A DNA stretch of 54,014 bases, taken from Aequorivita todarodis. Lineage in GTDB: Bacteria; Bacteroidota; Bacteroidia; Flavobacteriales; Flavobacteriaceae. Positions 1-9,079 of the stretch are shown here, in pieces. The position numbers and the translations under genes are program-made. The notes beneath the pieces are model-generated. The model saw only the letters and a program-made list of their open reading frames with translations. It did no database searches and had not been told where the DNA came from. The stretch covers positions 1 through 54,014 of the forward strand of contig NZ_JAQQTG010000008.1 of NCBI RefSeq assembly GCF_028561335.1, read 5' to 3'. Each line of letters starts with the position of its first letter. The first letter of the stretch is position 1.

Positions 1-393
1 TCTCCGCGTACACATAGATCGTCTGGGTGGTGGTGATGCTGTTGCCGGCGAACAATGGCGTGCCGGTCCCACCGCTTCCGGTGAAGTAGTTTCCATGGGT
101 AAGCGCGGGCAAGGTGTAGCTATCGCAAGAGGTTACGTCCGCTGGATCGTCAACCAAAGGCGTGGCGTTTATCGTTACCAAGAAGCTGTTCTCCGCGGAA
201 CAGTTCGGCGTGGTACCAGTCTCCGCGTACACATAGATCGTCTGGGTGGTGGTGATGCTGTTGCCGGCGAACAATGGCGTGCCGGTCCCACCGCTTCCGG
301 TGAAGTAGTTTCCATGGGTAAGCGCGGGCAAGGTGTAGCTATCGCAGGAGGTTACGTCCGCTGGATCGTCAACTGTTGGCGTGGTGTTTACCA
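1..393 (-). repeat. 219-bp near-identical tandem coding repeats
   Basis: The block starting at base 1 recurs at base 220, an offset of 219 bp or 73 codons. Across about 160 bp I see only a single-base difference (128 versus 347) before the copies diverge at the edge of the module. Each copy encodes one Ig-like module of the adhesin. The array continues past the window edge. Confidence 0.9.
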
Positions 394-2083
394 CTATGTC
401 CGCAGTATCGCTGTTTGAACAACCGCTGCCATTTGTATAGCTATACGTAACGGTGATCGTGCCACTAAGACCTGCGGGATTGAAGCTTGCCGTTCCATTG
501 CCGTTATTGGTAACACCCGTTCCACTCCAAATTCCATTGGAATTAGTAGGGGTTCCCGTTAGAGTAATTGGGCCCATACTGTCGCAAAGTGGACCGTAAC
601 TGCCCGCATCAACATTTATTTGATTCGGTTGCGTAATAACAATAGTTTCCTGTGTAGTACAAGTACCATCATCAACAGTTACATTATAAGTACCCGCCGT
701 TAAACCAGATTGGTCTTGCGCTGTCGGGTTTAATCCGCTTCCATCACTAGTTGTCCATAAATAGGTATAGGAAGATGATCCTCCAGTAACGGTTAAATCA
801 ATAGAACCGTTATTCCCTCCAAAACATGTTATATTTTGTTGTGTATAACTTGAGTCCAAGTCCGTAGTTCTAAGTGTAAGTTTCCTCGAAGGCGAAGTAC
901 AGCCCAAAGCCGTGTTTACGTAAAACGCATACCAAACTCCAGGAGTTGTTACTGTTGGATTAATTGGCAACGGAGAGCTTAAATCTACGTTTGGGGACCA
1001 TCTTAGCGTCGCACCTGTTGGTGTGGTTGAAGTTACAAAAGTATCCAGTTGCACCTGTGTTGGCGCACAATATGTTTTATCGGTTACAGAAAGTTCTGGA
1101 GAATTTGCATAGCCTTCAACAGACAATCTTAAGCCATCTACTAAAACGACCGATCTTCCCGGGTTTCCAGTTTTATAAAAAACTTCAACTGTGGTCGCAC
1201 TACTTCCTGATTTAAAAGTAATACATCTATTTTCCCAGTATGGATTTATTTCAGTCCATCCACCAGGATTTTGGTGCCCGCCATTTCCACTAGTTGCAAA
1301 AGATAATCTTGAAGGAAAATCACTATTTGTATGTTGAATAAGATCGTTTTCATTATAGGTAAGTGGATCGCTAATTTGAACAGCGCCATTTCTTACACCA
1401 AAATCCAAATTTGGACTATATTCTATTATGGAGCCCCCTTGATTGTTGTTCTGGTTTACCGTGTTATAACGTGGTATTACGGCAATCTCAAAACATACGG
1501 TGTATATTGTATTTGGCAAAACACTTAGGGTTTGGCTTATGGCTTCATTTCGATATGAAAATATAGCAAACCCGCCTCCATCGTAGGTAGATGGCTGTAT
1601 AATTGCTGGATATTGCGTATTGGAATTTGAATTTGAATAAGACACGTACTGTCCTTCAGACCAATCTACCGTACCACTTGTACCCCAACATTTATAGGGG
1701 GCACCCGCACTTGTACTCGCCCAATATTGACCGTTAACGCCTCCTACAGCGGTACGAAATGTTCCCGTATTATAAAGATCTGAACGCTCGAAAGAACCGC
1801 AAGTAATTAAATTACACGCTCCTGTAATATTACCCTTAACGCTGTTATTGAAAGCTTCAGCTTTAGATCTGGAACGAAACGTTTCATTATACTGTGATGC
1901 TTTTTTATCAAGAGCAGCATTATATTGATCCAAATACTCTTGCGTATAAGGTAATATCACTTCTCCCCCATCCACAGAACTTTTTACCTGAGAATATCCT
2001 TGACTGCTCAAGCAGACTATTAAAATGAGACCTATTAAAAACCTCTTATCAGAAGTAAATAATTTAGTAATTATTTTAAACAT
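1..2083 (-). CDS. Large secreted repeat adhesin, SprB-like repeats (5' part only)
   Basis: I translated the minus strand from the ATG at 2083; the frame stays open to base 1, giving 694 codons with the C-terminus outside the window. Residues 1-31 form a signal peptide (basic start, hydrophobic core, ending GYSQ). Residues of about 90-340 look like a beta-sandwich/carbohydrate-binding-type region, with phrases such as ENRCITFKSGS and VVLVDGLRLSVEG. A SprB-type repeat follows (ITCFGGNNGSIDLTVTGG, then YLWTT and LTAGTYNVTV), then Ig-like repeats. Near the edge lie 73-residue modules beginning VDDPADVTSCDSYTLP. Proteins of this kind are normally very long, exported by T9SS and used as gliding or surface adhesins, with a C-terminal sorting domain that would lie to the left. 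Class confidence is good; exact role is unknown. Confidence 0.85.
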   Translation of the reverse strand, partial: MFKIITKLFTSDKRFLIGLILIVCLSSQGYSQVKSSVDGGEVILPYTQEYLDQYNAALDKKASQYNETFRSRSKAEAFNNSVKGNITGACNLITCGSFERSDLYNTGTFRTAVGGVNGQYWASTSAGAPYKCWGTSGTVDWSEGQYVSYSNSNSNTQYPAIIQPSTYDGGGFAIFSYRNEAISQTLSVLPNTIYTVCFEIAVIPRYNTVNQNNNQGGSIIEYSPNLDFGVRNGAVQISDPLTYNENDLIQHTNSDFPSRLSFATSGNGGHQNPGGWTEINPYWENRCITFKSGSSATTVEVFYKTGNPGRSVVLVDGLRLSVEGYANSPELSVTDKTYCAPTQVQLDTFVTSTTPTGATLRWSPNVDLSSPLPINPTVTTPGVWYAFYVNTALGCTSPSRKLTLRTTDLDSSYTQQNITCFGGNNGSIDLTVTGGSSSYTYLWTTSDGSGLNPTAQDQSGLTAGTYNVTVDDGTCTTQETIVITQPNQINVDAGSYGPLCDSMGPITLTGTPTNSNGIWSGTGVTNNGNGTASFNPAGLSGTITVTYSYTNGSGCSNSDTADIVVNTTPTVDDPADVTSCDSYTLPALTHGNYFTGSGGTGTPLFAGNSITTTQTIYVYAETGTTPNCSAENSFLVTINATPLVDDPADVTSCDSYTLPALTHGNYFTGSGGTGTPLFAGNSITTTQTIYVYAE

Positions 2084-2154
2084 AAGTTAGAATTTTATTA
2101 GTACCGATATCTTTTGACAATGCAATAATTGAAAATTTCAAATCAATTAATAGT

Positions 2155-2162
2155 CAAATATA
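2155..2162 (-). promoter_or_regulatory. Candidate -7 promoter element for the adhesin gene
   Basis: On the minus strand this reads TATATTTG, a perfect match to the Bacteroidota TAnnTTTG element. It lies about 70 bp upstream of the adhesin start codon. I see no clear TTTG -33 box at the usual distance. Confidence 0.45.
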
Positions 2163-2535
2163 CAGTGGAATAAGTGTTAAGAAAATACTAACAAACAAGT
2201 ATTAGTTGAACTGTAAAAAATAGTCGGCAAACGACCCAAAACGAATAAAAACGAGTGTTTTTTTGTAGGAAAAAGATATACGTGTTAGTACGTATATTCT
2301 CTAAATATAAGGCTTTTGAAGCGTGTATAGGTAAGAAAAAAATAGCTTTTTAATACGTTGCCCATTTTATTTCCACAAATTAAACCAGCAAATACAGCTC
2401 TAAAACAGTATATTTTGAACTCTTCACATTTGAATAAAGTGTAGGAAGAAAGACACCTTCAAAATGTGTAATGGCTCCATAAAAATTTCGATAATATTAT
2501 AGTCCGCTTCAGTTTAAAACTACACTAACAAACTT

Positions 2536-2543
2536 TATCTTTG
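2536..2543 (+). promoter_or_regulatory. Candidate -7 promoter element for prfC
   Basis: TATCTTTG matches TAnnTTTG exactly and ends 22 bp before the prfC ATG, which fits a short leader. The -33 region is only AT-rich, with no clear TTTG. Confidence 0.55.
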
Positions 2544-2565
2544 CACCCAAAATAGCGAAAAACAA

Positions 2566-4179
2566 ATGTCTTTAACAAAAGAAATAAAACGCAGAAGAAC
2601 TTTTGGAATCATAAGTCACCCTGATGCCGGAAAAACCACCCTAACGGAAAAACTATTGCTCTTCGGGGGTGCAATTCAAGAAGCCGGCGCGGTAAAAAGC
2701 AACAAAATTAAAAAAGGTGCCACCAGTGACTTTATGGAAATAGAACGCCAGCGTGGAATTTCCGTTTCCACTTCCGTTTTAGCTTTTGAATATGAAGGCA
2801 TAAAAATCAACATTCTCGATACCCCCGGCCACAAGGATTTTGCCGAAGATACTTTCAGAACCCTTACCGCGGTAGATAGCGTTATAGTTGTAATCGACGT
2901 AGCCAAAGGGGTTGAGGAACAGACCGAGAAATTGGTTGAAGTCTGCCGTATGCGAAATATCCCCATGATCGTTTTCATCAATAAAATGGACCGCGAGGGT
3001 AAGGACGCTTTTGAGTTGCTCGATGAAATTGAACAAAAACTGAACCTTCGCGTAACCCCGCTTAGCTTCCCAATAGGGATGGGCTATGATTTTAAGGGAA
3101 TCTATAATGTGTGGGAAAAGAATGTAAACCTTTTCAGCGGGGATAGCAGAAAAAATATTGAAGAAACTATTGAAATTGAAGACATAAGCAGCACTGAACT
3201 TGAAAAATTGGTCGGCGATAAAGCTGCTAAAACACTTCGCGAGGAACTGGAATTGGTCTATGAGGTTTATCCAGATTTTGACCGTGAAGAATATTTGGAG
3301 GGAAAACTGCAACCCGTATTTTTCGGTTCCGCCTTGAATAATTTTGGAGTTCGGGAATTATTGGATTGCTTTGTTGAAATAGCTCCTACCCCACGTCCAA
3401 AGGAAAGCAACACACGTTTGGTAAAACCGGAGGAAAAGGAGTTTTCGGGTTTCGTTTTTAAAATACATGCAAACATGGACCCGAAACATCGCGATCGTTT
3501 GGCTTTTGTAAAAATTGTTTCGGGAACTTTTGAACGGAATTCTCCTTATTTACATGTGCGCCACGGGAAAAAACTGAAATTCAGCAGTCCGAACGCCTTT
3601 TTTGCCGAAAAGAAACAGATTGTGGATATTTCCTATCCCGGCGATATCGTGGGCCTGCACGATACGGGAAACTTCAAGATAGGCGATACCTTGACGGAAG
3701 GAGAAGAAATGCAGTATAGGGGCATTCCAAGCTTTTCCCCGGAACACTTTAAATATATCAACAATGCCGATCCGATGAAGAGCAAGCAGCTGGAAAAGGG
3801 CATTGACCAGTTGATGGATGAAGGCGTGGCGCAGCTTTTCACCTTGGAGTTAAATAACCGAAAAGTAATTGGTACCGTCGGCGCCCTGCAGTTTGAAGTA
3901 ATCCAATACCGGTTGGAACACGAATATGGCGCCAAATGTAGCTATGAAAACCTAAACGTACACAAAGCCTGCTGGGTGGAAGCAAAGGATCCTAAAAGTG
4001 AGGAATTTGCCGACTTCAAAAGAGTAAAGGCAAAGTTTTTGGCGAGGGATAAACGCGGCCAATTGGTCTTTTTTGCAGATTCTGCATTTACGCTGCAAAT
4101 GACACAATCAAAATATCCGAATGTGAAATTGCATTTTGTGAGCGAGTTTAGCCCCCTAAACCCCAAAGGGGGAAAATAA
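2566..4179 (+). CDS. prfC: Peptide chain release factor 3 (RF3)
   Basis: A 537-residue translational GTPase that removes RF1/RF2 from the ribosome after peptide release. The G1 motif is at 17-25 (SHPDAGKTT), G3 at 85-89 (DTPGH) and G4 at 139-142 (NKMD). The RF3 C-terminal domains contain [15 protein letters not shown]. The start follows a TATCTTTG promoter element by 22 bp, with no obvious Shine-Dalgarno site. The last nine residues (SPLNPKGGK) and the stop codon are encoded by a dispersed GC-rich repeat (4151-4178), so the native C-terminus probably ended near FVSEF. It is convergent with the DUF3467-rpoC operon, with a bidirectional terminator between them. Confidence 0.97.
   Translation: MSLTKEIKRRRTFGIISHPDAGKTTLTEKLLLFGGAIQEAGAVKSNKIKKGATSDFMEIERQRGISVSTSVLAFEYEGIKINILDTPGHKDFAEDTFRTLTAVDSVIVVIDVAKGVEEQTEKLVEVCRMRNIPMIVFINKMDREGKDAFELLDEIEQKLNLRVTPLSFPIGMGYDFKGIYNVWEKNVNLFSGDSRKNIEETIEIEDISSTELEKLVGDKAAKTLREELELVYEVYPDFDREEYLEGKLQPVFFGSALNNFGVRELLDCFVEIAPTPRPKESNTRLVKPEEKEFSGFVFKIHANMDPKHRDRLAFVKIVSGTFERNSPYLHVRHGKKLKFSSPNAFFAEKKQIVDISYPGDIVGLHDTGNFKIGDTLTEGEEMQYRGIPSFSPEHFKYINNADPMKSKQLEKGIDQLMDEGVAQLFTLELNNRKVIGTVGALQFEVIQYRLEHEYGAKCSYENLNVHKACWVEAKDPKSEEFADFKRVKAKFLARDKRGQLVFFADSAFTLQMTQSKYPNVKLHFVSEFSPLNPKGGK
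4151..4178. repeat. Dispersed C-tract/G-tract palindromic repeat forming the prfC 3' end
   Basis: GCCCCCTAAACCCCAAAGGG followed by GGAAAATA. A closely similar element lies at 36561-36587 inside the NamZ-like gene, and related ones occur at 13461-13482 and 43003-43072. Here it is translated as SPLNPKGGK. Confidence 0.75.
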
Positions 4180-4180
4180 A

Positions 4181-4214
4181 AATGTAGGCGCGCGATTCAT
4201 CGCGCGCCTACATT
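4181..4214. repeat. Perfect inverted repeat after prfC, possible terminator
   Basis: The arm AATGTAGGCGCGCGAT (4181-4196) pairs perfectly with 4199-4214 across a 2-base centre, followed by six further Ts. It directly follows the prfC stop, so it may terminate prfC. The core GTAGGCGCGCGATT is repeated as a palindrome at 9030-9057, which marks it as a member of a dispersed family. Confidence 0.8.
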
Positions 4215-4251
4215 TTTTTTTGGAATTTGGGATTTGAAAAATTGGAATTTG

Positions 4252-4292
4252 AACATAAAAAAGCCCCGAAATTCTCAGGGCTTTTTTATGTT
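4252..4292. terminator. Bidirectional terminator between prfC and the DUF3467 gene
   Basis: The arm AACATAAAAAAGCCC (4252-4266) pairs perfectly with GGGCTTTTTTATGTT (4278-4292) over an 11-base loop. A-tract and T-tract on the two sides make it usable from both strands. It sits between two convergent genes. Confidence 0.85.
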
Positions 4293-4293
4293 C

Positions 4294-4614
4294 TTATGCT
4301 TCGCCCGTTGGGCCAAAATTCAAAGGTATGGGCGGTTGCTCATAGTCCTTTATTTCGCCGTGGGCATTTTCAAATCGTTTCACATTATCTCCCAACGCTT
4401 TCAAAAACCTTTTTGCATGCTGTGGCGTCAAGATAATTCTGGACTTCACTTTGCTTTTTGGGATTCCCGGCATAATGGTTACAAAATCCACCACAAATTC
4501 AGAAACCGAATGGTTGATAATGGCCAAGTTGCTGTAAATGCCCTGTGCCACGGTTTCGTCCAGTTCTATGTTTATCTGTCCTTGTTTTGGGGGTTGGTTT
4601 TTTTGATCTGCCAT
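4294..4614 (-). CDS. DUF3467 family protein
   Basis: A 106-residue protein with the DUF3467 pattern: INIELDETVAQGIYSNLAII, then SEFVVDF, then KSRIILTPQHAKRFLKAL. The family has no established biochemical role. In Bacteroidota it commonly sits just downstream of rpoC, as here (88 bp after the rpoC stop, same strand), so it is probably the last gene of the rpoBC transcript. The gap from rpoC contains a palindromic repeat. There is no signal peptide or membrane segment, so it is likely cytoplasmic. Confidence 0.9.
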   Translation of the reverse strand: MADQKNQPPKQGQINIELDETVAQGIYSNLAIINHSVSEFVVDFVTIMPGIPKSKVKSRIILTPQHAKRFLKALGDNVKRFENAHGEIKDYEQPPIPLNFGPTGEA

Positions 4615-4645
4615 AATTTTTAAATATCATTATTATTCCGTCCGC

Positions 4646-4691
4646 GTAGAGACGCACGGCCGTGTAAAGACGCACGGCCGTGCGTCTCTAC
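4646..4691. repeat. Partly duplicated palindromic repeat between rpoC and DUF3467
   Basis: A first half-copy, GTAGAGACGCACGGCCGTGT (4646-4665), is followed by a nearly full palindrome at 4667-4691 with the arms AGACGCACGG and CCGTGCGTCT, ending CTAC. The GTAGAGACGC...GCGTCTCTAC architecture resembles the GTAGGCGCGC...GCGCGCCTAC palindromes at 4181 and 9030. Confidence 0.8.
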
Positions 4692-4702
4692 GGCCATATA
4701 TA

Positions 4703-7700
4703 TTAATTATAATTTACCTCTTGCTTCGCGCGGTTCATTTCCTCCAGCTCTTCCTTGGAACCTACAATTATGGTATCATACCTACGCATACCGGTTCCGG
4801 CTGGTATTTTATGTCCTACAATTACGTTCTCCTTCAAGCCTTCCAAGGTATCGACCTTACCAGCAACCGCTGCTTCGTTCAATACTTTGGTGGTTTCCTG
4901 GAAGGAAGCCGCAGAGATGAACGACTTGGTCTGTAACGACGCTCTCGTGATACCCTGAAGTACCGGAGTAGCCGTTGCAGGAACCACATCGCGCGCTTCT
5001 GCAAGTACTTTATCGTTTCTTCTCAATAAAGAGTTTTCATCGCGAAGGGTTCGTGGCGAAAGGATCTGGCCTTCCTTCAGGTTTTCGGAATCGCCGGCGT
5101 TGGTAACAACCTTCATCCCGAAAATCTTATCGTTTTCTTCAATGAAATCATCTTTATGGGCCAATTGGTCCTCAAGGAAAGTAGTATCTCCCGGATCCTG
5201 GATCTGTACCTTGCGCATCATCTGGCGAACCACAACTTCAAAGTGCTTGTCGTTTATCTTCACCCCTTGCAGACGGTACACCTCCTGAACTTCGTTCACA
5301 AGATATTGCTGTACTGCCGATGGGCCTTTAATGCGAAGGATATCTTCCGGTGTAATGGAACCATCAGAAAGCGGCATACCTGCACGTACGTAATCGTTTT
5401 CCTGAACAAGTATCTGGTTTGAAAGTTTTACCAAATACTTTTTCACTTCGCCCAATTTGGACTCAACGATAATTTCGCGGTTACCACGCTTAATTTTTCC
5501 GAAGGAAATTACCCCATCAATCTCGCTAACTACCGCTGGGTTTGAAGGGTTACGCGCTTCAAAAAGTTCGGTAACTCGTGGAAGACCTCCCGTAATATCA
5601 CCCGCTTTTGCAGATTTACGTGGAATTTTCACCAAAATTTTACCGATCTTGATCTTGTCGCCATCGTCCACCATCAAGTGGGCGCCAACGGGCAAGTTAT
5701 AGCTACGGATAACTTCGTCTTTCTTCCCTAAAATCTGAAGGGTTGGAATACGTTTTTTATCTCTTGATTCAGAAATTACCTTCTCTTGAAAACCAGTTTG
5801 TTCATCAATTTCTACCTGATAGGTCAAACCTTGAACAATGTTTTCGTATTTAATCTTTCCAGCAAATTCTGAAATAATAACCCCGTTATATGGATCCCAA
5901 GAACACACCACATCACCGGCATTCAGGCTGTCGCCATCCTTCACATACAGTGTGGAACCGTAAGGAATGTTGTTGGTGCTGAGTGTAATTCCTGTTTTCT
6001 TGTCAACCAGCTTTAATTCTGATGTACGGGAAATAACAATATCAACAGCTTTCCCTTGGTTATCTTCTCCTTTAACGGTTTTGAGATCTTCAATCTCGGC
6101 TTTACCGTCAAATCTAACAATCAATTTATTTTCTTCGGAAATGTTACCGGCAATACCACCCACGTGGAACGTACGAAGCGTAAGCTGGGTACCAGGCTCC
6201 CCAATGGATTGTGCTGCCACAACCCCCACAGCTTCGCCACGTTGCACCATTTTATTGGTAGCAAGGTTACGGCCGTAGCATTGTGAACAAATTCCCTGTT
6301 TTGCCTCGCAGGTAAGGGCAGAACGAACTTCCACGCTTTCCAACGGGGATTTTTCGATTGCCTCGGCTATTTCCTCAGTAATATGATCGCCAGAAGCTAC
6401 CAATAATTCTTTGGTAAGTGGGTTTACAACATCGTTAAGCGCTGTACGCCCAACAATCCTTGCGGATAGTGTTTCAACCACTTCCTCGTTTTTCTTTAAG
6501 GCCGAAACCTCAATACCACGAAGCGTGTAACAATCTTCAATATTGATGATAACATCTTGTGAAACATCTACCAAACGACGTGTCAAGTAACCCGCATCCG
6601 CCGTTTTAAGAGCGGTATCGGCAAGACCTTTACGCGCCCCGTGGGTAGAGATAAAGTACTCAAGAATGGAAAGACCTTCCTTAAAGTTGGAAAGAATCGG
6701 GTTCTCGATAATCTCGCCTCCACCGGAGTTTGATTTTTTCGGTTTCGCCATCAAGCCACGCATACCTGTTAACTGGCGGATTTGTTCCTTTGAACCCCTC
6801 GCCCCAGAATCAAGCATCATATACACCGAGTTGAAACCTTGCTGGTCCTCGCGGATACGCTTCATGGAAAGCTCGGTAAGTTCGGCATTCGTCGCGGTCC
6901 AGATATCAATTACCTGGTTGTAACGTTCGTTGTTGGTAATAAGCCCCATATTGTAGCTATTGATAATGCCGTCAACCTGTTCGTTGGCACTTTCAATAAG
7001 CGATTTCTTTTCAGCAGGAATAATAATATCCCCCAAGCTGAAGGACAATCCACCTTCAAAAGCGAACTTATATCCGAGGGTCTTAATTTCATCAAGGAAA
7101 GCAGAAGTGGTCGGTACATCGGTCACCTTTAGGATTTTTCCGATAATATCACGAAGCGACTTTTTGGTCAATACTTCATTGATGAAACCAGCTTCCTCAG
7201 GCACTTTCTCGTTAAAGATTACCCTTCCCAAAGTGGTGGTGATAATTTGGTTTACCAACTCACCATTTTCATTGAAATCCTTGGTTCTGATTTTTATTTC
7301 GGCATTAAGATCTACTTGCCCTTCGTTGTAGGCAATGATAGCTTCTTCGGCGGAATAGAAAGTTAGGCCTTCTCCTTTCACAACCACATCGTCCATGGTT
7401 TTCTTTAGTTTGGTCATATAATAAAGACCCAAAACCATATCCTGTGAAGGAACCGCAACCGGACTACCGTTTGCAGGGTTCAAAATGTTGTGTGAAGCAA
7501 GCATCAAAAGCTGGCATTCCAAAATAGCCTCTGGCCCCAATGGAAGGTGAACAGCCATCTGGTCACCATCGAAATCCGCATTAAATGCAGTACAAACCAA
7601 TGGGTGAAGCTGAATCGCTTTTCCTTCAATCAATTTAGGCTGGAACGCTTGAATACCCAATCTGTGCAAAGTTGGGGCCCGGTTAAGCATAACGGGGTGG

Positions 7701-9004
7701 CCCTTCAATACATTTTCAAGAATATCCCAAACTACGGGCTCCTTTTTATCTATAATTTTCTTTGCAGATTTTACGGTTTTTACAATCCCTCTTTCAATCA
7801 ATTTACGGATTACGAAAGGCTTGTAAAGCTCGGCAGCCATATCTTTTGGAAGACCGCACTCGAACAATTTCAATTCCGGCCCCACGACGATTACCGAACG
7901 TGCCGAATAATCCACACGCTTACCAAGCAGGTTTTGACGGAAACGCCCTTGTTTACCTTTCAAGGAATCTGAAAGGGATTTCAATGGACGGTTGCTATCC
8001 GTTTTTACTGCGGAAGATTTACGTGTGTTGTCAAACAACGAATCTACCGATTCCTGAAGCATACGCTTTTCGTTACGAAGGATCACTTCCGGAGCTTTAA
8101 TCTCCATCAATCGCTTCAAACGGTTGTTACGGATAATTACACGGCGGTACAGATCGTTCAAATCTGAAGTTGCGAAACGACCACCATCAAGTGGCACCAA
8201 CGGACGCAATTCCGGCGGAATTACTGGGATTACTTTCATAATCATCCACTCAGCCTTGTTCTCGCGGTTTTTGTTCGCATCGCGAAGTGCCTCCACAACC
8301 TGAAGACGCTTTAACGCTTCGGTTTTACGTTGTTTTGAAGTTTCGTTGTTTGCTTTATGGCGAAGGTTGTAAGAAAGTGTGTCCAAATCGATTCGCTGTA
8401 AAAGATCGATCAAGCACTCTGCTCCCATTTTCGCAATGAATTTATTTGGATCTGTTTCTTCCAAATATTGGTTTTCCTGTGGAAGGGAATCAAGGATTGC
8501 AAGATATTCTTCTTCGGTAAGGAAATCCATTTTCTTCACATTCTCACCACCTTCGTATTTTGCAATACCTGGCTGAATTACTACATAACGTTCGTAGTAA
8601 ATGATCATATCCAATTTCTTGGAAGGTAATCCAAGAAGGTAACCAATCTTGTTAGGAAGGCTACGGAAGTACCAAATATGCGCCACGGGAACCACCAAAT
8701 TGATATGCCCCACACGGTCGCGACGTACTTTCTTCTCCGTTACTTCTACCCCGCAACGATCGCAAACGATACCCTTGTAGCGGATTCTTTTATATTTACC
8801 ACAGGCGCACTCATAATCCTTTACCGGACCAAAGATGCGCTCACAGAAAAGACCGTCACGCTCAGGCTTGTGCGTACGGTAGTTGATTGTTTCGGGCTTT
8901 AGTACTTCGCCGCGCGATTCCGCCAAAATGGATTCAGGGGAAGCCAAACCAATAGAAATCTTGTCGAATTTCTGTACTGTGTTTTCTTTATTTCTGTTCA
9001 TCAT
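4703..9004 (-). CDS. rpoC: RNA polymerase beta' subunit
   Basis: The 1433-residue largest catalytic subunit of RNA polymerase. The N-terminal zinc ribbon uses C66, C68, C81 and C84. The active-site NADFDGD motif that chelates catalytic Mg2+ is at 475-481. The second zinc site lies in [15 protein letters not shown], and the trigger-loop/bridge-helix region includes MRGLMAKP. Full length for Bacteroidota. Two adjacent ATGs begin the ORF (9004 and 9001), so either could be used. It follows rpoB by 75 bp; that gap contains a 28-bp palindrome. Confidence 0.99.
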   Translation of the reverse strand: MMNRNKENTVQKFDKISIGLASPESILAESRGEVLKPETINYRTHKPERDGLFCERIFGPVKDYECACGKYKRIRYKGIVCDRCGVEVTEKKVRRDRVGHINLVVPVAHIWYFRSLPNKIGYLLGLPSKKLDMIIYYERYVVIQPGIAKYEGGENVKKMDFLTEEEYLAILDSLPQENQYLEETDPNKFIAKMGAECLIDLLQRIDLDTLSYNLRHKANNETSKQRKTEALKRLQVVEALRDANKNRENKAEWMIMKVIPVIPPELRPLVPLDGGRFATSDLNDLYRRVIIRNNRLKRLMEIKAPEVILRNEKRMLQESVDSLFDNTRKSSAVKTDSNRPLKSLSDSLKGKQGRFRQNLLGKRVDYSARSVIVVGPELKLFECGLPKDMAAELYKPFVIRKLIERGIVKTVKSAKKIIDKKEPVVWDILENVLKGHPVMLNRAPTLHRLGIQAFQPKLIEGKAIQLHPLVCTAFNADFDGDQMAVHLPLGPEAILECQLLMLASHNILNPANGSPVAVPSQDMVLGLYYMTKLKKTMDDVVVKGEGLTFYSAEEAIIAYNEGQVDLNAEIKIRTKDFNENGELVNQIITTTLGRVIFNEKVPEEAGFINEVLTKKSLRDIIGKILKVTDVPTTSAFLDEIKTLGYKFAFEGGLSFSLGDIIIPAEKKSLIESANEQVDGIINSYNMGLITNNERYNQVIDIWTATNAELTELSMKRIREDQQGFNSVYMMLDSGARGSKEQIRQLTGMRGLMAKPKKSNSGGGEIIENPILSNFKEGLSILEYFISTHGARKGLADTALKTADAGYLTRRLVDVSQDVIINIEDCYTLRGIEVSALKKNEEVVETLSARIVGRTALNDVVNPLTKELLVASGDHITEEIAEAIEKSPLESVEVRSALTCEAKQGICSQCYGRNLATNKMVQRGEAVGVVAAQSIGEPGTQLTLRTFHVGGIAGNISEENKLIVRFDGKAEIEDLKTVKGEDNQGKAVDIVISRTSELKLVDKKTGITLSTNNIPYGSTLYVKDGDSLNAGDVVCSWDPYNGVIISEFAGKIKYENIVQGLTYQVEIDEQTGFQEKVISESRDKKRIPTLQILGKKDEVIRSYNLPVGAHLMVDDGDKIKIGKILVKIPRKSAKAGDITGGLPRVTELFEARNPSNPAVVSEIDGVISFGKIKRGNREIIVESKLGEVKKYLVKLSNQILVQENDYVRAGMPLSDGSITPEDILRIKGPSAVQQYLVNEVQEVYRLQGVKINDKHFEVVVRQMMRKVQIQDPGDTTFLEDQLAHKDDFIEENDKIFGMKVVTNAGDSENLKEGQILSPRTLRDENSLLRRNDKVLAEARDVVPATATPVLQGITRASLQTKSFISAASFQETTKVLNEAAVAGKVDTLEGLKENVIVGHKIPAGTGMRRYDTIIVGSKEELEEMNRAKQEVNYN

Positions 9005-9029
9005 GTTGAAAAAAAATTAATTTTTGTTT

Positions 9030-9057
9030 GTAGGCGCGCGATTAATCGCGCGCCTAC
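9030..9057. repeat. 28-bp perfect palindrome in the rpoB-rpoC gap
   Basis: The half GTAGGCGCGCGATT (9030-9043) is mirrored exactly by 9044-9057. It is the same family as the inverted repeat after prfC at 4181-4214. It lies inside an essential operon and would form a stable hairpin in the mRNA ahead of rpoC. No T-run follows on the minus strand, so full termination is unlikely. Confidence 0.9.
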
Positions 9058-9079
9058 GGTATCGGAATGACCCCGTGGG

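Larger units (their letters stand above)
2084..2565. other. Intergenic region between divergent adhesin gene and prfC
   Basis: This 482-bp AT-rich gap separates the divergent adhesin and prfC genes. It holds a candidate -7 element for each direction (2155-2162 minus, 2536-2543 plus). I see no ORF, RNA gene or strong hairpin in the rest. Confidence 0.6.

Noticed and set aside
95-418. Plus-strand ORF of 107 codons with internal repeats
   Set aside because: It is the shadow of the repeat modules of the minus-strand adhesin, which has a signal peptide and domain sequence.
7547-7972. Plus-strand ORF of 141 codons opposite rpoC
   Set aside because: It is a shadow of the catalytic NADFDGD region of rpoC.
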